Shown one piece after another: positions 19,364-31,084 of a stretch of DNA of 64,000 nucleotides. Numbering within the stretch: position 1 is the stretch's first letter; the number at the start of each line of letters is the position of its first letter. The notes under the pieces are model-generated. The model searched no databases. It was not told the origin of the DNA and saw only the letters and a program-made list of their open reading frames with translations. A program made the position numbers and the translations under genes. The DNA is from Polaribacter aquimarinus (GTDB taxonomy: Bacteria > Bacteroidota > Bacteroidia > Flavobacteriales > Flavobacteriaceae). The DNA is taken from the NCBI RefSeq assembly GCF_003129485.1, contig NZ_QFFG01000003.1, positions 248,001 through 312,000 of the forward strand, given 5' to 3'.

Positions 19364-19377
19364 TATTGTTTTTTTGT

Positions 19378-19409
19378 TGTTGATAAAATTAATTTGAAAC
19401 TTATCAACA
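19378..19409 (+). other. Inverted repeat after aroC, possible terminator
   Basis: TGTTGATAA and TTATCAACA form a 9-bp stem with a 14-base loop 14 bases after the aroC stop. A T-rich stretch follows only some bases later, so termination is possible but weakly supported. A second small hairpin (ATTTTGAT/ATCAAAAT) lies at 19462-19482. Confidence 0.35.
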
Positions 19410-19564
19410 TTTAACAAATTTTCTTTTTTTCTGATGTAATTTTATAGAGTTACTGAGAGTGATTTTGATATTCAATCAAAATAATTATTGAACAATTTTC
19501 TAAATCTCTGCGTTCGATTCTATCATTCAAAAGTCATTTTTATTTAATTTAAACAACTATTGCT

Positions 19565-20632
19565 ATGAGTTACATCAAAGGAAGAGGCGCACAACTGAAC
19601 ACCCATAATCGATTTTTTAAAGAACAACATATCATAAGAAATGATTTTCTAAATTATTGTGAGGCAGAACAAGAAAGTGCTGATAGTAATAAAACATCGT
19701 ATTTAGAAATCTTTCCAAAAACGATTTTAAATAAAGTTACTAGTCCAGATATAGGTTTTGGTTATTCTATGAATCCTTATCAAGGTTGTGAGCATGGTTG
19801 TATTTATTGTTATGCCAGAAATACTCACGAATACTGGGGATATTCTGCTGGATTAGATTTTGAACGTAAGATTTTATACAAAGCAAATGCTGCCGAACTA
19901 TTGGAAAAAAAACTAAAAAGTAGAAATTGGAATCCTCAAAACATTATGTTTTCTGGAAACACAGATTGCTATCAACCTATAGAGAAGAAATTAGAAATCA
20001 CAAGAAAAATGCTAGAAGTTTTACTAAAACTAAAACATCCTGTGAGTATGATTACCAAAAACGCTTTAATCCTTCGTGATTTGGATCTACTTAAAAAGAT
20101 GGCAAATTTACGATTGGTAAATGTAAGTATTTCCATAACTTCTTTATCCGAAGAAACAAGAAGAATTTTAGAACCTAGAACTACAACTATCAAAAAACGT
20201 CTAGAAACCGTGAAGGTTTTATCTGAAAACGGAATTCCTGTAAATGTGATGATGGCACCAATTATTCCAGCAATTAACAATCATGAAATTTTTAGATTGG
20301 TCAAAAAAGTGAGTGAATTGGGAGCTAAATCAATTGGGTTTACTGTAGTAAGGTTGAATGGAGCTATTGGTAAAATTTTTACAAACTGGGTAGAAAAAAC
20401 GTATCCAGATAGAGCATCAAAGATTTTAAATCAGATTAAAGATTGTCATAATGGTACCTTAAATGATAGCAGATTTGGAACTAGAACTAGAGGAGAAGGT
20501 AAAATTGCAGAACAAATAGCAACTCAATTCAAACTAGCAAGAAAAATCTATATGAATGATGCTAAACTTCCATCATTAAATTATAGCTTATTTGACAAAA
20601 ATGAAACGAATCAATTGGGGTTGTTTAACTAA
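19565..20632 (+). CDS. PA0069-family radical SAM protein
   Basis: A 355-residue radical SAM enzyme. Cys75, Cys79 and Cys82 in GCEHGCIYCYAR give the CxxxCxxC site for the 4Fe-4S cluster that cleaves S-adenosylmethionine. The surrounding MNPYQGCEHGCIYCYAR and the N-terminal KGRGAQLNTHNRF are typical of the PA0069/SplB-related family, distant relatives of spore photoproduct lyase. The reaction is unknown; a nucleic-acid repair role has been suggested for relatives only by similarity. It is monocistronic with a strong terminator behind it. Confidence 0.92.
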   Translation: MSYIKGRGAQLNTHNRFFKEQHIIRNDFLNYCEAEQESADSNKTSYLEIFPKTILNKVTSPDIGFGYSMNPYQGCEHGCIYCYARNTHEYWGYSAGLDFERKILYKANAAELLEKKLKSRNWNPQNIMFSGNTDCYQPIEKKLEITRKMLEVLLKLKHPVSMITKNALILRDLDLLKKMANLRLVNVSISITSLSEETRRILEPRTTTIKKRLETVKVLSENGIPVNVMMAPIIPAINNHEIFRLVKKVSELGAKSIGFTVVRLNGAIGKIFTNWVEKTYPDRASKILNQIKDCHNGTLNDSRFGTRTRGEGKIAEQIATQFKLARKIYMNDAKLPSLNYSLFDKNETNQLGLFN

Positions 20633-20659
20633 AAAAGTGAAACTTTCGTTTCACTTTTT
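20633..20659. terminator. Bidirectional terminator
   Basis: An 11-bp stem (AAAAGTGAAAC / GTTTCACTTTT) with TTTC loop directly after the radical SAM stop and before the DUF3467 stop; convergent genes share it. Confidence 0.88.
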
Positions 20660-20666
20660 CATTATT

Positions 20667-20978
20667 TTAAGCCTTACCTGTAGGTCCAAAATTCATAGGA
20701 ATTGGTGGTTGCTCATAATCTTTAATTTCTCCATTCTGTTGTTCGAATTTACGAACATTATCTGCTAAAGCTTTGGTTAATCTCTTAGCATGCTGTGGGG
20801 TTAAAATAATTCTAGATTTTACTTTTGCTTTTGGTACACCTGGCATTATATTAATAAAATCAACAATAAACTCTGATATTGAATGATTTATTATAGCTAA
20901 ATTAGAATAGGTTCCTTCAGCAATTTCTTGATCTAATTCTATATTTATTTGTCCGTCTTGATTTTGATTTTCTTCCAT
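20667..20978 (-). CDS. DUF3467 family protein
   Basis: A 103-residue soluble protein with the DUF3467 pattern: a short acidic, Gln-rich start, then YSNLAIINHSISEFIVDFINIMPG and RIILTPQHAKRLTKALADNVRKFE, and a Pro/Gly end. It resembles a small DNA-binding-like or ribosome-associated protein in size, but its function is unknown. It lies behind rpoC on the same strand, a conserved position in Bacteroidota as far as I recall, yet it is separated from rpoC by a strong terminator and an inverted repeat, so it may have its own promoter. Confidence 0.88.
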   Translation of the reverse strand: MEENQNQDGQINIELDQEIAEGTYSNLAIINHSISEFIVDFINIMPGVPKAKVKSRIILTPQHAKRLTKALADNVRKFEQQNGEIKDYEQPPIPMNFGPTGKA

Positions 20979-20998
20979 AATAAAAAAAATTTGTCAGG

Positions 20999-21045
20999 TC
21001 GAGCGCAGTCGAGACCTAAATTAAAAACCTCTCGACTGCGCTCGA
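20999..21045. repeat. Inverted repeat of the TCTCGACTGCGCTCGA type (REP-like intergenic element)
   Basis: TCGAGCGCAGTCGAGA at 20999-21014 and its exact complement TCTCGACTGCGCTCGA at 21030-21045 make a 16-bp stem with a 15-base loop. At about 63% GC it stands out sharply from the surrounding sequence. From memory, this motif is common between genes in Flavobacteriaceae genomes. Confidence 0.8.
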
Positions 21046-21054
21046 GGAGACATA

Positions 21055-21086
21055 AAAAAAGCCTCTAAAAATTTAGAGGCTTTTTT
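21055..21086 (-). terminator. rpoC terminator
   Basis: GCCTCTAAA / TTTAGAGGC stem, extended by A-T pairs, with A and T runs outside. It sits 10 bases behind the rpoC stop and should end the rpoBC transcript. Confidence 0.85.
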
Positions 21087-21096
21087 AAAAATTTAT

Positions 21097-24000
21097 TTAG
21101 AAACTTTGTTCTATTTCATCTTTTGGTCCTACAATAACATTATCGTAAGTTCTCATACCTGTACCAGCTGGTATTTTCTTACCAACAATTACATTTTCTT
21201 TCAATCCTTCTAAAGTATCCACTTTACCACTAACAGCTGCCTCATTTAAAACTTTTGTAGTTTCTTGGAAAGAAGCTGCAGAGATGAACGATTTTGTTTG
21301 TAATGAAGCTCTTGTAATACCTTGTAGTACTTGTTCAGCTGTTGCTGGTCTTGCATCTCTAGCTTCTACTAAGTTTTGATCATTTCTTCTTAATAAAGAA
21401 TTCTCATCTCTTAGTTGACGTGCAGAAATAATTTGACCGGCTTTTAAGTTTTCTGAATCTCCAGCATTTTCAACTACTTTCATTCCATAAATAGCATCAT
21501 TTTCTGCGATAAAGTCATTTTTGTGGATTAATTGATTCTCTAAGAATAATGTATCTCCAGAATCTATAATCTTAACTTTACGCATCATTTGACGAACAAC
21601 AACTTCGAAATGCTTATCATTAATTTTTACACCTTGTAAACGGTATACTTCTTGAATTTCATTTACTAAGTATTCTTGAACAGCAGATGGTCCTTTAATT
21701 CTTAAAATATCAGAAGGTGTTGTAGCACCATCTGATAATGGCATACCTGCTTTAATAAAGTCATTTTCTTGCACTAAAATCTGATTAGAAAGTTTTACTA
21801 AATACTTTTTAATATCTCCAGTTTTAGATTCAACAATAATCTCTCTATTACCACGCTTAATCTTACCAAAAGAAACTACACCATCAATTTCAGAAACAAC
21901 AGATGGATTAGAAGGGTTACGTGCTTCAAATAACTCTGTTACACGTGGTAAACCTCCTGTAATATCACCTGCTTTACCCGATTTTCTTGGAATTTTAACT
22001 AAAGTTTTTCCACTTTCAACAGTATCTCCATCATCAACCATTAAGTGAGCTCCTACTGGTAAACTGTAAGAACGTAAGGCATTACCATCTTCATCTTCGA
22101 TAATTAGAGAGGCAATGATTTTCTTGTTCTTAGAATCTGTAATTACTTTTTCTTGGAAACCAGTTTGCTCATCAATTTCTACAGAGTAGTTCATACCTTG
22201 CTCTAAATTGTCAAACTTTACTTTTCCAGCAAATTCAGAAACTATTACACCGTTAAATGGATCCCACTGTACAATTACATCTCCTTTTTTGATTGATTTT
22301 CTTTCTTTATCAAAGATAATAGAACCATAAGGTATAATATTTGTACTCTGAGTAATTCCTGTTTTTTTATCAATTATTTTGATTTCTGCAGTTCTAGAAA
22401 TTACAATATCAACATCATTTCCATCGTTATCTTTTCCCTTTACAGTACGTAAGTCTTCAATAACAACATTACCATCAAACTTAGCGATTAACTTGTTGTC
22501 TTCAGAAATATTACCTGCAACCCCACCAACGTGGAATGTACGTAATGTTAACTGTGTTCCAGGTTCTCCAATAGATTGTGCAGCAATTACACCAACTGCT
22601 TCACCAATTTGTACTTTGTTACGAGTAGATAAACTCTGACCATAACATTTTGCACAAATACCTCTAGAAGATTCACAAGTTAATGCTGACCTTACTTCTA
22701 AACCATCTATTCCAGATTTTTCGACTTCTAAAGCTAATTGAGAGGTAATCGGTTGATTTGCTTCTAAAATTAACTCTTCAGTTACAGGGTGATATACATC
22801 TTGTAGAGAAATTCTACCTTCAATTCTATCTGATAAAGATTCTACAATCTCATCATTTTTCTTTAAAGGAGTAACTTCTAATCCTCTTAATGTACCACAA
22901 TCTTCTTCGTTAATAATAACATCTTGAGAAACGTCTACCAATCTACGAGTTAAATAACCTGCATCAGCCGTTTTTAAAGCGGTATCTGCTAATCCTTTAC
23001 GCGCACCGTGAGTAGAAATAAAGTATTCTAAAATTGATAATCCTTCTTTAAAGTTAGAAAGAATTGGGTTTTCGATAATTTCTCCACCACCAGCTGTAGA
23101 TTTTTTAGGCTTTGCCATTAATCCACGCATACCTGTTAACTGACGTATCTGCTCTTTAGAACCCCTTGCTCCAGAATCTAACATCATATATACAGAGTTA
23201 AATCCTTGTTGATCCTCACGTAAACGTTTCATAGATAATTCAGTCAATTGGTTATTGGTTCTACCCCAAATATCAATTACCTGATTGTAACGCTCTTTTT
23301 GCGTTAACATACCCATATTATAATTCATTACAATACCATCAACCTCTTTGTTTGCCTCATCAATCATAGATTGTTTTTCAGCAGGAATAATGATATCTCC
23401 TAATGAGAATGATAAACCACCTTCAAAAGCGTATTTATATCCCATATTTTTTATCTCATCTAAGAATTCACCAGTAGTAGGAATATCTGTAGCTTTTAAA
23501 ATTCCACCAATAATTCCACGTAAGTTTTTCTTAGTAAGTACTTCATTAATATAACCAGCAGCAGCAGGAACTTTTTCATTAAATAAAACTCTACCTACCG
23601 TAGTTTCTATAATTTTAGTTACCTGTTCACCATTTTCAATATCTTGTGTTCTTACTTTAATAGATGCATTTAGATCTACTTTTTCTTCGTTAAACGCAAT
23701 GGTTACTTCTTCTGGAGAATAAAAAGTTAATCCTTCACCTTTAATAGGGACTTCTGGAGTAGACTTTCTTTCTTTTGTCATATAATATAATCCAAGTACC
23801 ATATCTTGAGAAGGTACAGTTACTGGAGCACCATTTGCAGGATTTAAGATATTATGAGAAGCCAACATTAATAATTGTGCTTCTAAAATAGCTTCTGGTC
23901 CTAATGGTAAGTGAACCGCCATTTGATCCCCATCAAAATCCGCATTAAATGCAGAACAAGATAATGGGTGTAATTGTATAGCTTTACCCTCAATCAATTT

Positions 24001-25368
24001 TGGTTGGAAAGCTTGAATACCTAATCTGTGTAAAGTAGGAGCCCTGTTTAATAAAACTGGGTGGCCTTTAATTACATTTTCTAAAATATCCCAAACAACT
24101 GGCTCTTTTCTGTCTATTATTTTCTTTGCAGATTTAACTGTTTTTACAATTCCTCTTTCAATCAACTTACGGATTACAAAAGGTTTGTATAATTCAGCTG
24201 CCATATCTTTTGGCAATCCACATTCAGACAATTTCATTTCTGGTCCAACAACAATTACAGAACGTGCAGAATAATCAACACGTTTCCCTAATAAGTTTTG
24301 ACGGAAACGACCTTGCTTACCTTTTAATGAATCTGATAAAGATTTTAAAGGTCTGTTAGATTCTGTTTTTACTGCTGATGATTTACGTGTGTTATCAAAT
24401 AATGAATCTACAGATTCTTGTAACATACGTTTCTCATTACGCAAAATTACTTCAGGAGCTTTTATCTCTACCAATCTTTTTAAACGATTGTTTCTGATTA
24501 TAACTCTTCTATATAAATCATTTAAATCAGATGTTGCAAAACGACCTCCGTCTAAAGGAACTAATGGACGTAATTCTGGTGGAATTACAGGAATCGCTTT
24601 CATAATCATCCACTCAGGATTATTCTCTCTATTTTTTTGAGAATCTCTAAATGCTTCAACAACATTTAAACGCTTTAATGCTTCTGTTTTACGTTGCTTA
24701 GAAGTTTCTGTATTTGCTTTGTGTCTTAAATCGAAAGATAATTGATCTAAATCTATACGACCCAATAAATCTATTAAACACTCAGCTCCCATTTTAGCAA
24801 TAAACTTGTTTGGGTCTGTATCTTCTAAATATTGATTGTCTTGAGGTAACTCATCAACAATATCTAAGTATTCTTCTTCTGTTAAGAAATCCATTTTTTG
24901 TAATGGTTCTCCTTCAGCATTTTTTGCTATACCTGGTTGAATTACTACATAACGTTCGTAGTAAATAATCATGTCTAACTTTTTAGATGGCAATCCTAAT
25001 AAATATCCCATCTTGTTAGGTAATGATCTAAAGTACCAAATATGAGCTACAGGAACCACCAAATTGATGTGCCCTACTCTATCTCTACGTACTTTCTTTT
25101 CTGTTACTTCTACACCACATCTATCACAAACAATACCTTTGTAGCGAATTCTTTTGTACTTACCACAAGCACATTCATAATCCTTTACTGGACCAAAAAT
25201 ACGCTCACAGAATAAACCATCACGTTCAGGCTTATGAGTACGATAATTTATAGTTTCTGGTTTTAAAACTTCACCTTTAGAAACTTCTAAAATAGCCTCT
25301 GGTGATGATAAACCAATTGAGATTTTGTTAAACTTTTTTACAGTGTACTTCTCTTGTTTTCTTGCCAT
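21097..25368 (-). CDS. rpoC: DNA-directed RNA polymerase subunit beta'
   Basis: The 1423-residue beta' subunit. The N-terminal zinc site ([20 protein letters not shown], about residues 67-87), the catalytic [12 protein letters not shown] with three Mg-binding Asp (about residue 475), the bridge helix/trigger-loop region and the second zinc site ([13 protein letters not shown]) are all seen. It follows rpoB by 78 bases. The gap contains three AGTATTCAG copies and a small hairpin. ATG at 25368. Confidence 0.99.
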   Translation of the reverse strand: MARKQEKYTVKKFNKISIGLSSPEAILEVSKGEVLKPETINYRTHKPERDGLFCERIFGPVKDYECACGKYKRIRYKGIVCDRCGVEVTEKKVRRDRVGHINLVVPVAHIWYFRSLPNKMGYLLGLPSKKLDMIIYYERYVVIQPGIAKNAEGEPLQKMDFLTEEEYLDIVDELPQDNQYLEDTDPNKFIAKMGAECLIDLLGRIDLDQLSFDLRHKANTETSKQRKTEALKRLNVVEAFRDSQKNRENNPEWMIMKAIPVIPPELRPLVPLDGGRFATSDLNDLYRRVIIRNNRLKRLVEIKAPEVILRNEKRMLQESVDSLFDNTRKSSAVKTESNRPLKSLSDSLKGKQGRFRQNLLGKRVDYSARSVIVVGPEMKLSECGLPKDMAAELYKPFVIRKLIERGIVKTVKSAKKIIDRKEPVVWDILENVIKGHPVLLNRAPTLHRLGIQAFQPKLIEGKAIQLHPLSCSAFNADFDGDQMAVHLPLGPEAILEAQLLMLASHNILNPANGAPVTVPSQDMVLGLYYMTKERKSTPEVPIKGEGLTFYSPEEVTIAFNEEKVDLNASIKVRTQDIENGEQVTKIIETTVGRVLFNEKVPAAAGYINEVLTKKNLRGIIGGILKATDIPTTGEFLDEIKNMGYKYAFEGGLSFSLGDIIIPAEKQSMIDEANKEVDGIVMNYNMGMLTQKERYNQVIDIWGRTNNQLTELSMKRLREDQQGFNSVYMMLDSGARGSKEQIRQLTGMRGLMAKPKKSTAGGGEIIENPILSNFKEGLSILEYFISTHGARKGLADTALKTADAGYLTRRLVDVSQDVIINEEDCGTLRGLEVTPLKKNDEIVESLSDRIEGRISLQDVYHPVTEELILEANQPITSQLALEVEKSGIDGLEVRSALTCESSRGICAKCYGQSLSTRNKVQIGEAVGVIAAQSIGEPGTQLTLRTFHVGGVAGNISEDNKLIAKFDGNVVIEDLRTVKGKDNDGNDVDIVISRTAEIKIIDKKTGITQSTNIIPYGSIIFDKERKSIKKGDVIVQWDPFNGVIVSEFAGKVKFDNLEQGMNYSVEIDEQTGFQEKVITDSKNKKIIASLIIEDEDGNALRSYSLPVGAHLMVDDGDTVESGKTLVKIPRKSGKAGDITGGLPRVTELFEARNPSNPSVVSEIDGVVSFGKIKRGNREIIVESKTGDIKKYLVKLSNQILVQENDFIKAGMPLSDGATTPSDILRIKGPSAVQEYLVNEIQEVYRLQGVKINDKHFEVVVRQMMRKVKIIDSGDTLFLENQLIHKNDFIAENDAIYGMKVVENAGDSENLKAGQIISARQLRDENSLLRRNDQNLVEARDARPATAEQVLQGITRASLQTKSFISAASFQETTKVLNEAAVSGKVDTLEGLKENVIVGKKIPAGTGMRTYDNVIVGPKDEIEQSF

Positions 25369-25379
25369 GTCTTTTAATA

Positions 25380-25424
25380 AGTATTCAGTTGGCAGTATTC
25401 AGTATTCAGCAACAAAAAGTTGCT
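25380..25424 (-). repeat. Three AGTATTCAG copies plus a hairpin between rpoB and rpoC
   Basis: AGTATTCAG occurs at 25380-25388, 25394-25402 and 25401-25409 on the + strand. It is followed by an AGCAAC-AAAAA-GTTGCT hairpin at 25408-25424. The whole lies in the 78-base rpoB-rpoC spacer. Confidence 0.7.
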
Positions 25425-25446
25425 AAAAACTGGTTACTGAAAAAAT

Positions 25447-28400
25447 TTATTCTTCTAATCTTACGTCTAATCCTAGACCTTTCAATTCGTGCATTAATAC
25501 GTTGAAAGATTCTGGTAAACCTGGTTCAGGCATAGACTCACCTTTAACAATACTTTCGTATGTTTTGGCTCTACCCATCACATCATCAGATTTAACTGTT
25601 AAGATTTCTCTTAAGATACTTGAAGCACCATATGCCTCGAGTGCCCAAACTTCCATCTCACCAAAACGTTGACCTCCAAATTGTGCTTTACCTCCTAATG
25701 GTTGTTGTGTAATTAATGAGTATGGTCCAATAGAACGTGCATGCATTTTGTCTTCAATCATGTGACCCAGTTTAATCATATAGATTACACCTACTGTTGC
25801 AGGTTGATCAAAACGTTTTCCTGTTCCTCCATCATATAAATAGGTATGACCAAATCTAGGTACATCAGCTTCATCTGTATATTTATTGATCTCATCTAAA
25901 GATGCTCCATCAAAAATTGGTGTTGCATATTTTTTGTCTAATTTTTGACCTGCCCAACCAAGAACGGTTTCATAAATCTGACCAATATTCATACGAGATG
26001 GTACCCCTAATGGATTTAATACAATATCTACTGGAGTTCCATCTTCTAAGAAAGGCATATCTTCTGCTCTTACAATACGAGCGACAATACCTTTGTTACC
26101 ATGACGACCCGCCATTTTATCACCAACTTTTAACTTACGTTTTTTAGCAATGTATATTTTAGCTAATTTTAAAATTCCTGCTGGTAATTCATCACCTACA
26201 GAAATAGTAAATTTCTGACGACGTAAAGATCCTTGTAAGTCGTTTACTTTAATCTTATAATTATGTACTAACTCAACAACTAATTTATTAAGGTCATTGT
26301 CAGTAGTCCAAGTACCAGTTAAATGTACATAATCATCTACAGAATTTAACATTTTAAGTGTATATTTCTTACCCTTTGGCAACACTTCTTCACCTAAATC
26401 ATTAAATACTCCTTGAGATGTTTTACCACTAATTAAAGTAAATAATTTTTCAATTAATTGATCTTTTAATCCTTCAAATTTTGAAACAAAGGATTGTTCT
26501 AAAGCAGCTACAGCTTCTTTATCTCTTAATCTCTTATTTTTATCTTTAACAGCTCTTCTGAATAATTTTTTATCAATTACTACACCTCTCAATGAAGGTG
26601 AAGCTTTCAATGATGCATCTTTTACATCACCCGCTTTATCACCAAAAATGGCACGTAATAATTTTTCTTCTGGAGTTGGATCAGATTCTCCTTTTGGTGT
26701 AATCTTACCAATTAAGATATCGCCAGGATTTACCTCTGCTCCAATTCTAATCATTCCATTTTCATCTAGGTCTTTAGTAGCTTCTTCAGAAACATTAGGA
26801 ATATCATTAGTTAACTCTTCAGTTCCCAATTTTGTATCTCTTACGTCTAAAGAATACTCATCAATATGAATGGATGTAAATATATCTTCGCGAACTACTT
26901 TTTCTGAAATTACAATTGCATCCTCAAAGTTATACCCTTTCCAAGGCATAAAGGCTACTTTCATATTTCTACCTAAAGCTAATTCTCCTTTTTGTGTTGC
27001 ATATCCTTCACAAAGTACTTGACCTTCAGAAACTCTATCTCCTTTTTCTACAATAGGTTTTAGATTAATAGATGTACCTTGATTCGTTTTTCTAAACTTA
27101 ATTAAGTCATAAGAAACTTCATCAGAATCAAAACTTACTAATTTTTCTTCTTCAGATCTATCGTACTTAATCGTTATTTTATTAGCGTCTACATAAGTTA
27201 CAACACCTTCTCCTTCTGCATTGATTAATATTCTTGAATCTTTTGCAACTCTTCGCTCTAAACCTGTTCCAACTATTGGAGATTCTGGACGTAATAAAGG
27301 AACCGCTTGACGCATCATATTAGACCCCATCAATGCGCGGTTAGCATCATCATGCTCTAAAAATGGAATTAAAGATGCAGAAATTGATGCAATTTGATTT
27401 GGAGCAACATCCATATAGTGAATGTCCTGTGGAGTTACTACAGGAAAATCTCCTTCTTCACGAGCAATTACTCTATCGGCAACGAAACTTCCATCATCGT
27501 TTAATTCTAAATTAGATTGGGCAATTTTCATTCCTTCCTCCTCTTCAGCACTTAAATAAATTGGTTCTTCTTTTGCAACAATTCCACTATCTACTTTTCT
27601 ATATGGAGTTTCAATAAACCCTAAATTGTTCACTTTCGCAAAAACAGAAAGCGAAGAAATTAAACCAATGTTTGGTCCTTCTGGAGTTTCAATCGGACAT
27701 AAACGACCATAATGTGTATAGTGAACATCACGTACCTCAAAACCTGCTCTTTCTCTTGATAAACCTCCTGGTCCTAATGCAGATAATCTTCGTTTGTGAG
27801 TAATCTCTGCTAATGGATTGGTTTGATCCATAAACTGAGATAACTGATTTGTCCCAAAAAATGAATTAATAACAGAAGATAATGTTTTTGCATTAATCAA
27901 ATCGATTGGAGTAAACACCTCGTTGTCACGAACATTCATTCTCTCACGAATTGTTCTTGCCATACGAGCTAAACCAACACCAAATTGACCTGCTAGTTGT
28001 TCTCCTACGGTTCTTACACGTCTGTTTGATAAGTGATCAATATCATCAACCTCTGCTTTTGAATTGATTAACTCAATTAGATATTTAATGATAGTAATGA
28101 TATCTAATTTAGTTAATACTTTTTGATCCATATCAACATCTAACTGCAGTTTTGTGTTCATTCTAAAACGACCAACCTCACCTAAATTATAACGTTGTTC
28201 TGAGAAGAATAACTTATCTATAATACCTCTTGCAGTCTCCTCATCTGGCGGTTCTGCATTACGTAGTTGTCTATAAATATGTTCTACAGCTTCTTTCTCT
28301 GAGTTTGTAGGATCTTTTTGTAAAGTGTTATGAATAATTGCATAATCTGCCATCTGATTATCTTCTTTATGAAGTAAAATCGTTTTAGCACCAGCTTCAA

Positions 28401-29256
28401 TTATTTCATCAATATGTTCTTTCTCTAAAATTGTATCACGATCAAAGATGATTTCATTTCTTTCGATAGATACAACTTCTCCAGTATCTTCGTCCACAAA
28501 ATCTTCATGCCAAGTTTTTAAAACTCTTGCTGCTAATTTGCGACCTAATACTTTTTTTAATCCAGCTTTAGAAACTTTTATTTCTTCTGCTAAATCAAAA
28601 ATTTCTAAAATATCTTTATCTCTTTCAAAACCAATGGCTCTGAATAATGTTGTTACTGGTAATTTTTTCTTTCTATCAATATAAGCATACATTACTTGAT
28701 TGATATCGGTAGCAAACTCAATCCAAGACCCTTTAAATGGAATTACTCTTGCTGAATATAGTTTTGTACCATTTGCGTGGAAAGATTGCCCAAAGAACAC
28801 ACCTGGTGATCTATGTAATTGAGAAACTACCACGCGCTCTGCACCATTGATAACAAAGGTACCTGAGTTTGTCATATAAGGAATTGTACCTAGGTAAACA
28901 TCTTGAACAATAGTTTCGAAATCTTCGTGTTCTGGATCTGTACAATATAATTTTAAACGTGCTTTTAAAGGCACACTGTGTGTAAGACCTCTTTCAATAC
29001 ATTCTTGTATTGAGTATCTTGGAGGGTCTACAAAGTAGTCTAAAAATTCTAATACAAATTGATTTCTTGTATCAGTGATTGGAAAGTTATCCATAAAGGT
29101 TTTGTATAAACCTTCTTCACCTCTTTCTTCTGCTTTAGTTTGAAGTTGGAAAAAATCTTGAAAAGATTTTACCTGAATATCCAAGAAATCTGGATATTCT
29201 TTAATCATTTGAGAAGTTGCGAAGTTGATTCTTTCAGTAGTGTTTTTCGTTGCCAA
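25447..29256 (-). CDS. rpoB: DNA-directed RNA polymerase subunit beta
   Basis: The 1269-residue beta subunit. The rifampicin-binding cluster ([20 protein letters not shown], then [20 protein letters not shown]) has the sensitive-type residues at the main resistance positions. Downstream blocks such as [25 protein letters not shown] and [24 protein letters not shown] are present. The start at 29256 ([13 protein letters not shown]) agrees with the family in Bacteroidota. The 154-base spacer from rplL carries two hairpins but no -7 box that I can see, so it is probably read from the upstream ribosomal genes. Confidence 0.99.
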   Translation of the reverse strand: MATKNTTERINFATSQMIKEYPDFLDIQVKSFQDFFQLQTKAEERGEEGLYKTFMDNFPITDTRNQFVLEFLDYFVDPPRYSIQECIERGLTHSVPLKARLKLYCTDPEHEDFETIVQDVYLGTIPYMTNSGTFVINGAERVVVSQLHRSPGVFFGQSFHANGTKLYSARVIPFKGSWIEFATDINQVMYAYIDRKKKLPVTTLFRAIGFERDKDILEIFDLAEEIKVSKAGLKKVLGRKLAARVLKTWHEDFVDEDTGEVVSIERNEIIFDRDTILEKEHIDEIIEAGAKTILLHKEDNQMADYAIIHNTLQKDPTNSEKEAVEHIYRQLRNAEPPDEETARGIIDKLFFSEQRYNLGEVGRFRMNTKLQLDVDMDQKVLTKLDIITIIKYLIELINSKAEVDDIDHLSNRRVRTVGEQLAGQFGVGLARMARTIRERMNVRDNEVFTPIDLINAKTLSSVINSFFGTNQLSQFMDQTNPLAEITHKRRLSALGPGGLSRERAGFEVRDVHYTHYGRLCPIETPEGPNIGLISSLSVFAKVNNLGFIETPYRKVDSGIVAKEEPIYLSAEEEEGMKIAQSNLELNDDGSFVADRVIAREEGDFPVVTPQDIHYMDVAPNQIASISASLIPFLEHDDANRALMGSNMMRQAVPLLRPESPIVGTGLERRVAKDSRILINAEGEGVVTYVDANKITIKYDRSEEEKLVSFDSDEVSYDLIKFRKTNQGTSINLKPIVEKGDRVSEGQVLCEGYATQKGELALGRNMKVAFMPWKGYNFEDAIVISEKVVREDIFTSIHIDEYSLDVRDTKLGTEELTNDIPNVSEEATKDLDENGMIRIGAEVNPGDILIGKITPKGESDPTPEEKLLRAIFGDKAGDVKDASLKASPSLRGVVIDKKLFRRAVKDKNKRLRDKEAVAALEQSFVSKFEGLKDQLIEKLFTLISGKTSQGVFNDLGEEVLPKGKKYTLKMLNSVDDYVHLTGTWTTDNDLNKLVVELVHNYKIKVNDLQGSLRRQKFTISVGDELPAGILKLAKIYIAKKRKLKVGDKMAGRHGNKGIVARIVRAEDMPFLEDGTPVDIVLNPLGVPSRMNIGQIYETVLGWAGQKLDKKYATPIFDGASLDEINKYTDEADVPRFGHTYLYDGGTGKRFDQPATVGVIYMIKLGHMIEDKMHARSIGPYSLITQQPLGGKAQFGGQRFGEMEVWALEAYGASSILREILTVKSDDVMGRAKTYESIVKGESMPEPGLPESFNVLMHELKGLGLDVRLEE

Positions 29257-29317
29257 AAGAGAATATTTTTTTGATTAAAATCTGAATTAAAATAAAGAAC
29301 GAATATATACACAAAAT

Positions 29318-29356
29318 GGTTTAGGCCTAAAAACACTTGTTCTTAGTACCTAAACC
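29318..29356 (-). promoter_or_regulatory. Inverted repeat GGTTTAGG/CCTAAACC upstream of rpoB
   Basis: A perfect 8-bp pair with a 23-base loop in the rplL-rpoB spacer. It may form an RNA structure in the transcript, for partial termination or processing; inferred from position. Confidence 0.45.
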
Positions 29357-29366
29357 TAAATTTGTT

Positions 29367-29402
29367 TTCTCGATTTCGGTATCCTTGTCCGAAAATCGAG
29401 AA
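29367..29402 (-). promoter_or_regulatory. Strong hairpin between rplL and rpoB
   Basis: TTCTCGATTTCGG and CCGAAAATCGAGAA pair over 13 bp with one bulged base and a 9-base loop, just after the rplL stop. No T run follows, so it is not a standard terminator. E. coli has an attenuator and RNase III site at the same place; similar use here is an inference. Confidence 0.5.
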
Positions 29403-29410
29403 GGAATAGC

Positions 29411-29788
29411 TTACTTAAGCTCTACTTCAGCTCCAGCTTCTTCTAAAGATTTTTTAAGACCTTCTGCCTCATCTTTAGATACACCTTCTTTTACTGCTGC
29501 AGGTGCGCTATCTACGATACCTTTAGCTTCTTTTAATCCTAAACCAGTTAATTCTTTAACTAATTTCACAACTGCTAACTTAGAACCACCTGCTGCTTTT
29601 AAGATTACGTCGAATTCAGTTTGCTCATCAGCTGCATCATCTCCACCACCTGCTGCTGGACCTGCAACTGCAACAGCTGCTGCTGCTGGCTCAATACCAT
29701 ATTCTTCTTTTAAAATAGTAGCTAATTCATTAACTTCTTTTACTGTTAAGTTAACTAATTGTTCTGCGAAATCTTTTAATTCTGCCAT
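29411..29788 (-). CDS. rplL: 50S ribosomal protein L7/L12
   Basis: The 125-residue stalk protein that recruits translation factors to the ribosome. N-terminal dimerisation helices ([20 protein letters not shown]) are followed by the Ala/Gly-rich hinge ([18 protein letters not shown]) and the C-terminal domain with [15 protein letters not shown]. Length is normal. It follows rplJ by 48 bases. Confidence 0.98.
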   Translation of the reverse strand: MAELKDFAEQLVNLTVKEVNELATILKEEYGIEPAAAAVAVAGPAAGGGDDAADEQTEFDVILKAAGGSKLAVVKLVKELTGLGLKEAKGIVDSAPAAVKEGVSKDEAEGLKKSLEEAGAEVELK

Positions 29789-29836
29789 TTTAATTGTTTT
29801 TAAAATTTTGTTTATTTTAGTTTATTTGTGCGCTTA

Positions 29837-30355
29837 TTATTTTTCAGATAATGTCTTAATAATACCTGAAAGTGTCTGACCACCAGATTGTAATGCTGAA
29901 ACAACATTCTTAGCTGGCGATTGTAATAATCCAATGATTTCTCCAATTAACTCTTCTCTAGACTTAATATCTACAAGAGCATCTAATTGATCATCACCAA
30001 TGTAAACAGATTCTTCTGCAAATGCACCTTTTAATAAAGGTCTATCTTTAGTTTTCTTTCTGAATTCTTTGATTAATTTTGCTGGAGCATTTGCTGCTTC
30101 AGAAATCATCATTGATGTATTACCTTTTAATACTGATGGTAAGTCTCCAAATTCTTTATCTGAAGCTTCCATTGCTTTTGCAAGTAATGTATTTTTTACA
30201 ACGGATAACTGAACTCCTGCTTTGAAACAAGCTCTTCTTAAATTAGAAGTAGTTTGTGCATCTAGTCCAGAAATATCTGCTAAATATACTGTGTTAGTAT
30301 CTGCTAATACTGCTGTTAAATCTTGTATTACTTGTGATTTCTCTTCTCTAGTCAT
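29837..30355 (-). CDS. rplJ: 50S ribosomal protein L10
   Basis: A 172-residue L10 that anchors L7/L12 dimers to the 23S rRNA. The N-terminal rRNA-binding domain begins MTREEKSQVIQDLTAVL and has the YLADISGLDAQTTSNLRRACF block; the C-terminal helix binds L12. It follows rplA by only 19 bases, so there is no room for the long L10 leader known in E. coli. Confidence 0.98.
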   Translation of the reverse strand: MTREEKSQVIQDLTAVLADTNTVYLADISGLDAQTTSNLRRACFKAGVQLSVVKNTLLAKAMEASDKEFGDLPSVLKGNTSMMISEAANAPAKLIKEFRKKTKDRPLLKGAFAEESVYIGDDQLDALVDIKSREELIGEIIGLLQSPAKNVVSALQSGGQTLSGIIKTLSEK

Positions 30356-30374
30356 AATTATAAGTTTTAACGTA

Positions 30375-31064
30375 TTAAACAGCCTTTACATCAACCTCAA
30401 TAGAAGGACTCATTGTACTAGACATGTATACACTCTTTACATAAGTACCTTTTGCTGTTGTTGGTTTCAATTTAATAATAGTTTGTAATAATTCGTTTGC
30501 GTTTTCTTCAATTTTCTTAGCATCAAAAGATACTTTTCCAATTGCTGCATGTACGATACCAGTTTTATCAACTTTAAAATCGATTTTACCAGCTTTTACA
30601 TCTTGAACAGCTTTTGCAACATCCATTGTTACTGTACCTGTTTTAGGGTTAGGCATTAAACCTCTAGGACCTAAAATCCTTCCTAAAGGACCTAATTTAC
30701 CCATTACACTAGGCATAGTAATAATTACGTCTACATCTGTCCATCCCCCTTTAATTTTTTGGAGATACTCATCTAATCCAACATAATCAGCACCTGCAGC
30801 CTTAGCATCTGCTTCTTTATCTGGAGTTACTAATGCTAAAACTTTCACATCTTTACCAGTTCCGTGAGGTAATGTTACTACACCTCTAACCATTTGATTT
30901 GCTTTACGTGGATCTACACCTAAACGAATTGCTAAATCTACTGATGCATCAAACTTTACATTAGTAATGTCTTTGACTAGCGCTGAAGCAGCTGCTAAAT
31001 CATAAGATTGCGTTTTATCAATCTTAGCGTAAGCTTCTTTTTGCTTTTTTGTTAATTTTGCCAT
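30375..31064 (-). CDS. rplA: 50S ribosomal protein L1
   Basis: A 229-residue L1 of the ribosomal stalk that helps release deacylated tRNA. It has the two-domain pattern with [32 protein letters not shown] and a C-terminal [14 protein letters not shown] at 31064, 20 bases after rplK. Confidence 0.98.
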   Translation of the reverse strand: MAKLTKKQKEAYAKIDKTQSYDLAAASALVKDITNVKFDASVDLAIRLGVDPRKANQMVRGVVTLPHGTGKDVKVLALVTPDKEADAKAAGADYVGLDEYLQKIKGGWTDVDVIITMPSVMGKLGPLGRILGPRGLMPNPKTGTVTMDVAKAVQDVKAGKIDFKVDKTGIVHAAIGKVSFDAKKIEENANELLQTIIKLKPTTAKGTYVKSVYMSSTMSPSIEVDVKAV

Positions 31065-31084
31065 TTTACTACTTTTTATAAAGT

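Noticed and set aside
29337..29879. A 180-codon open frame on the + strand across rplL
   Set aside because: It is antisense to rplL and its spacer, is Ser/Ala-rich as expected from the opposite strand of an Ala/Lys-rich gene, and has no promoter or family match.
29789..30374. L10 leader autoregulatory RNA before rplJ
   Set aside because: Only 19 bases separate rplA and rplJ, too short for the known structure.
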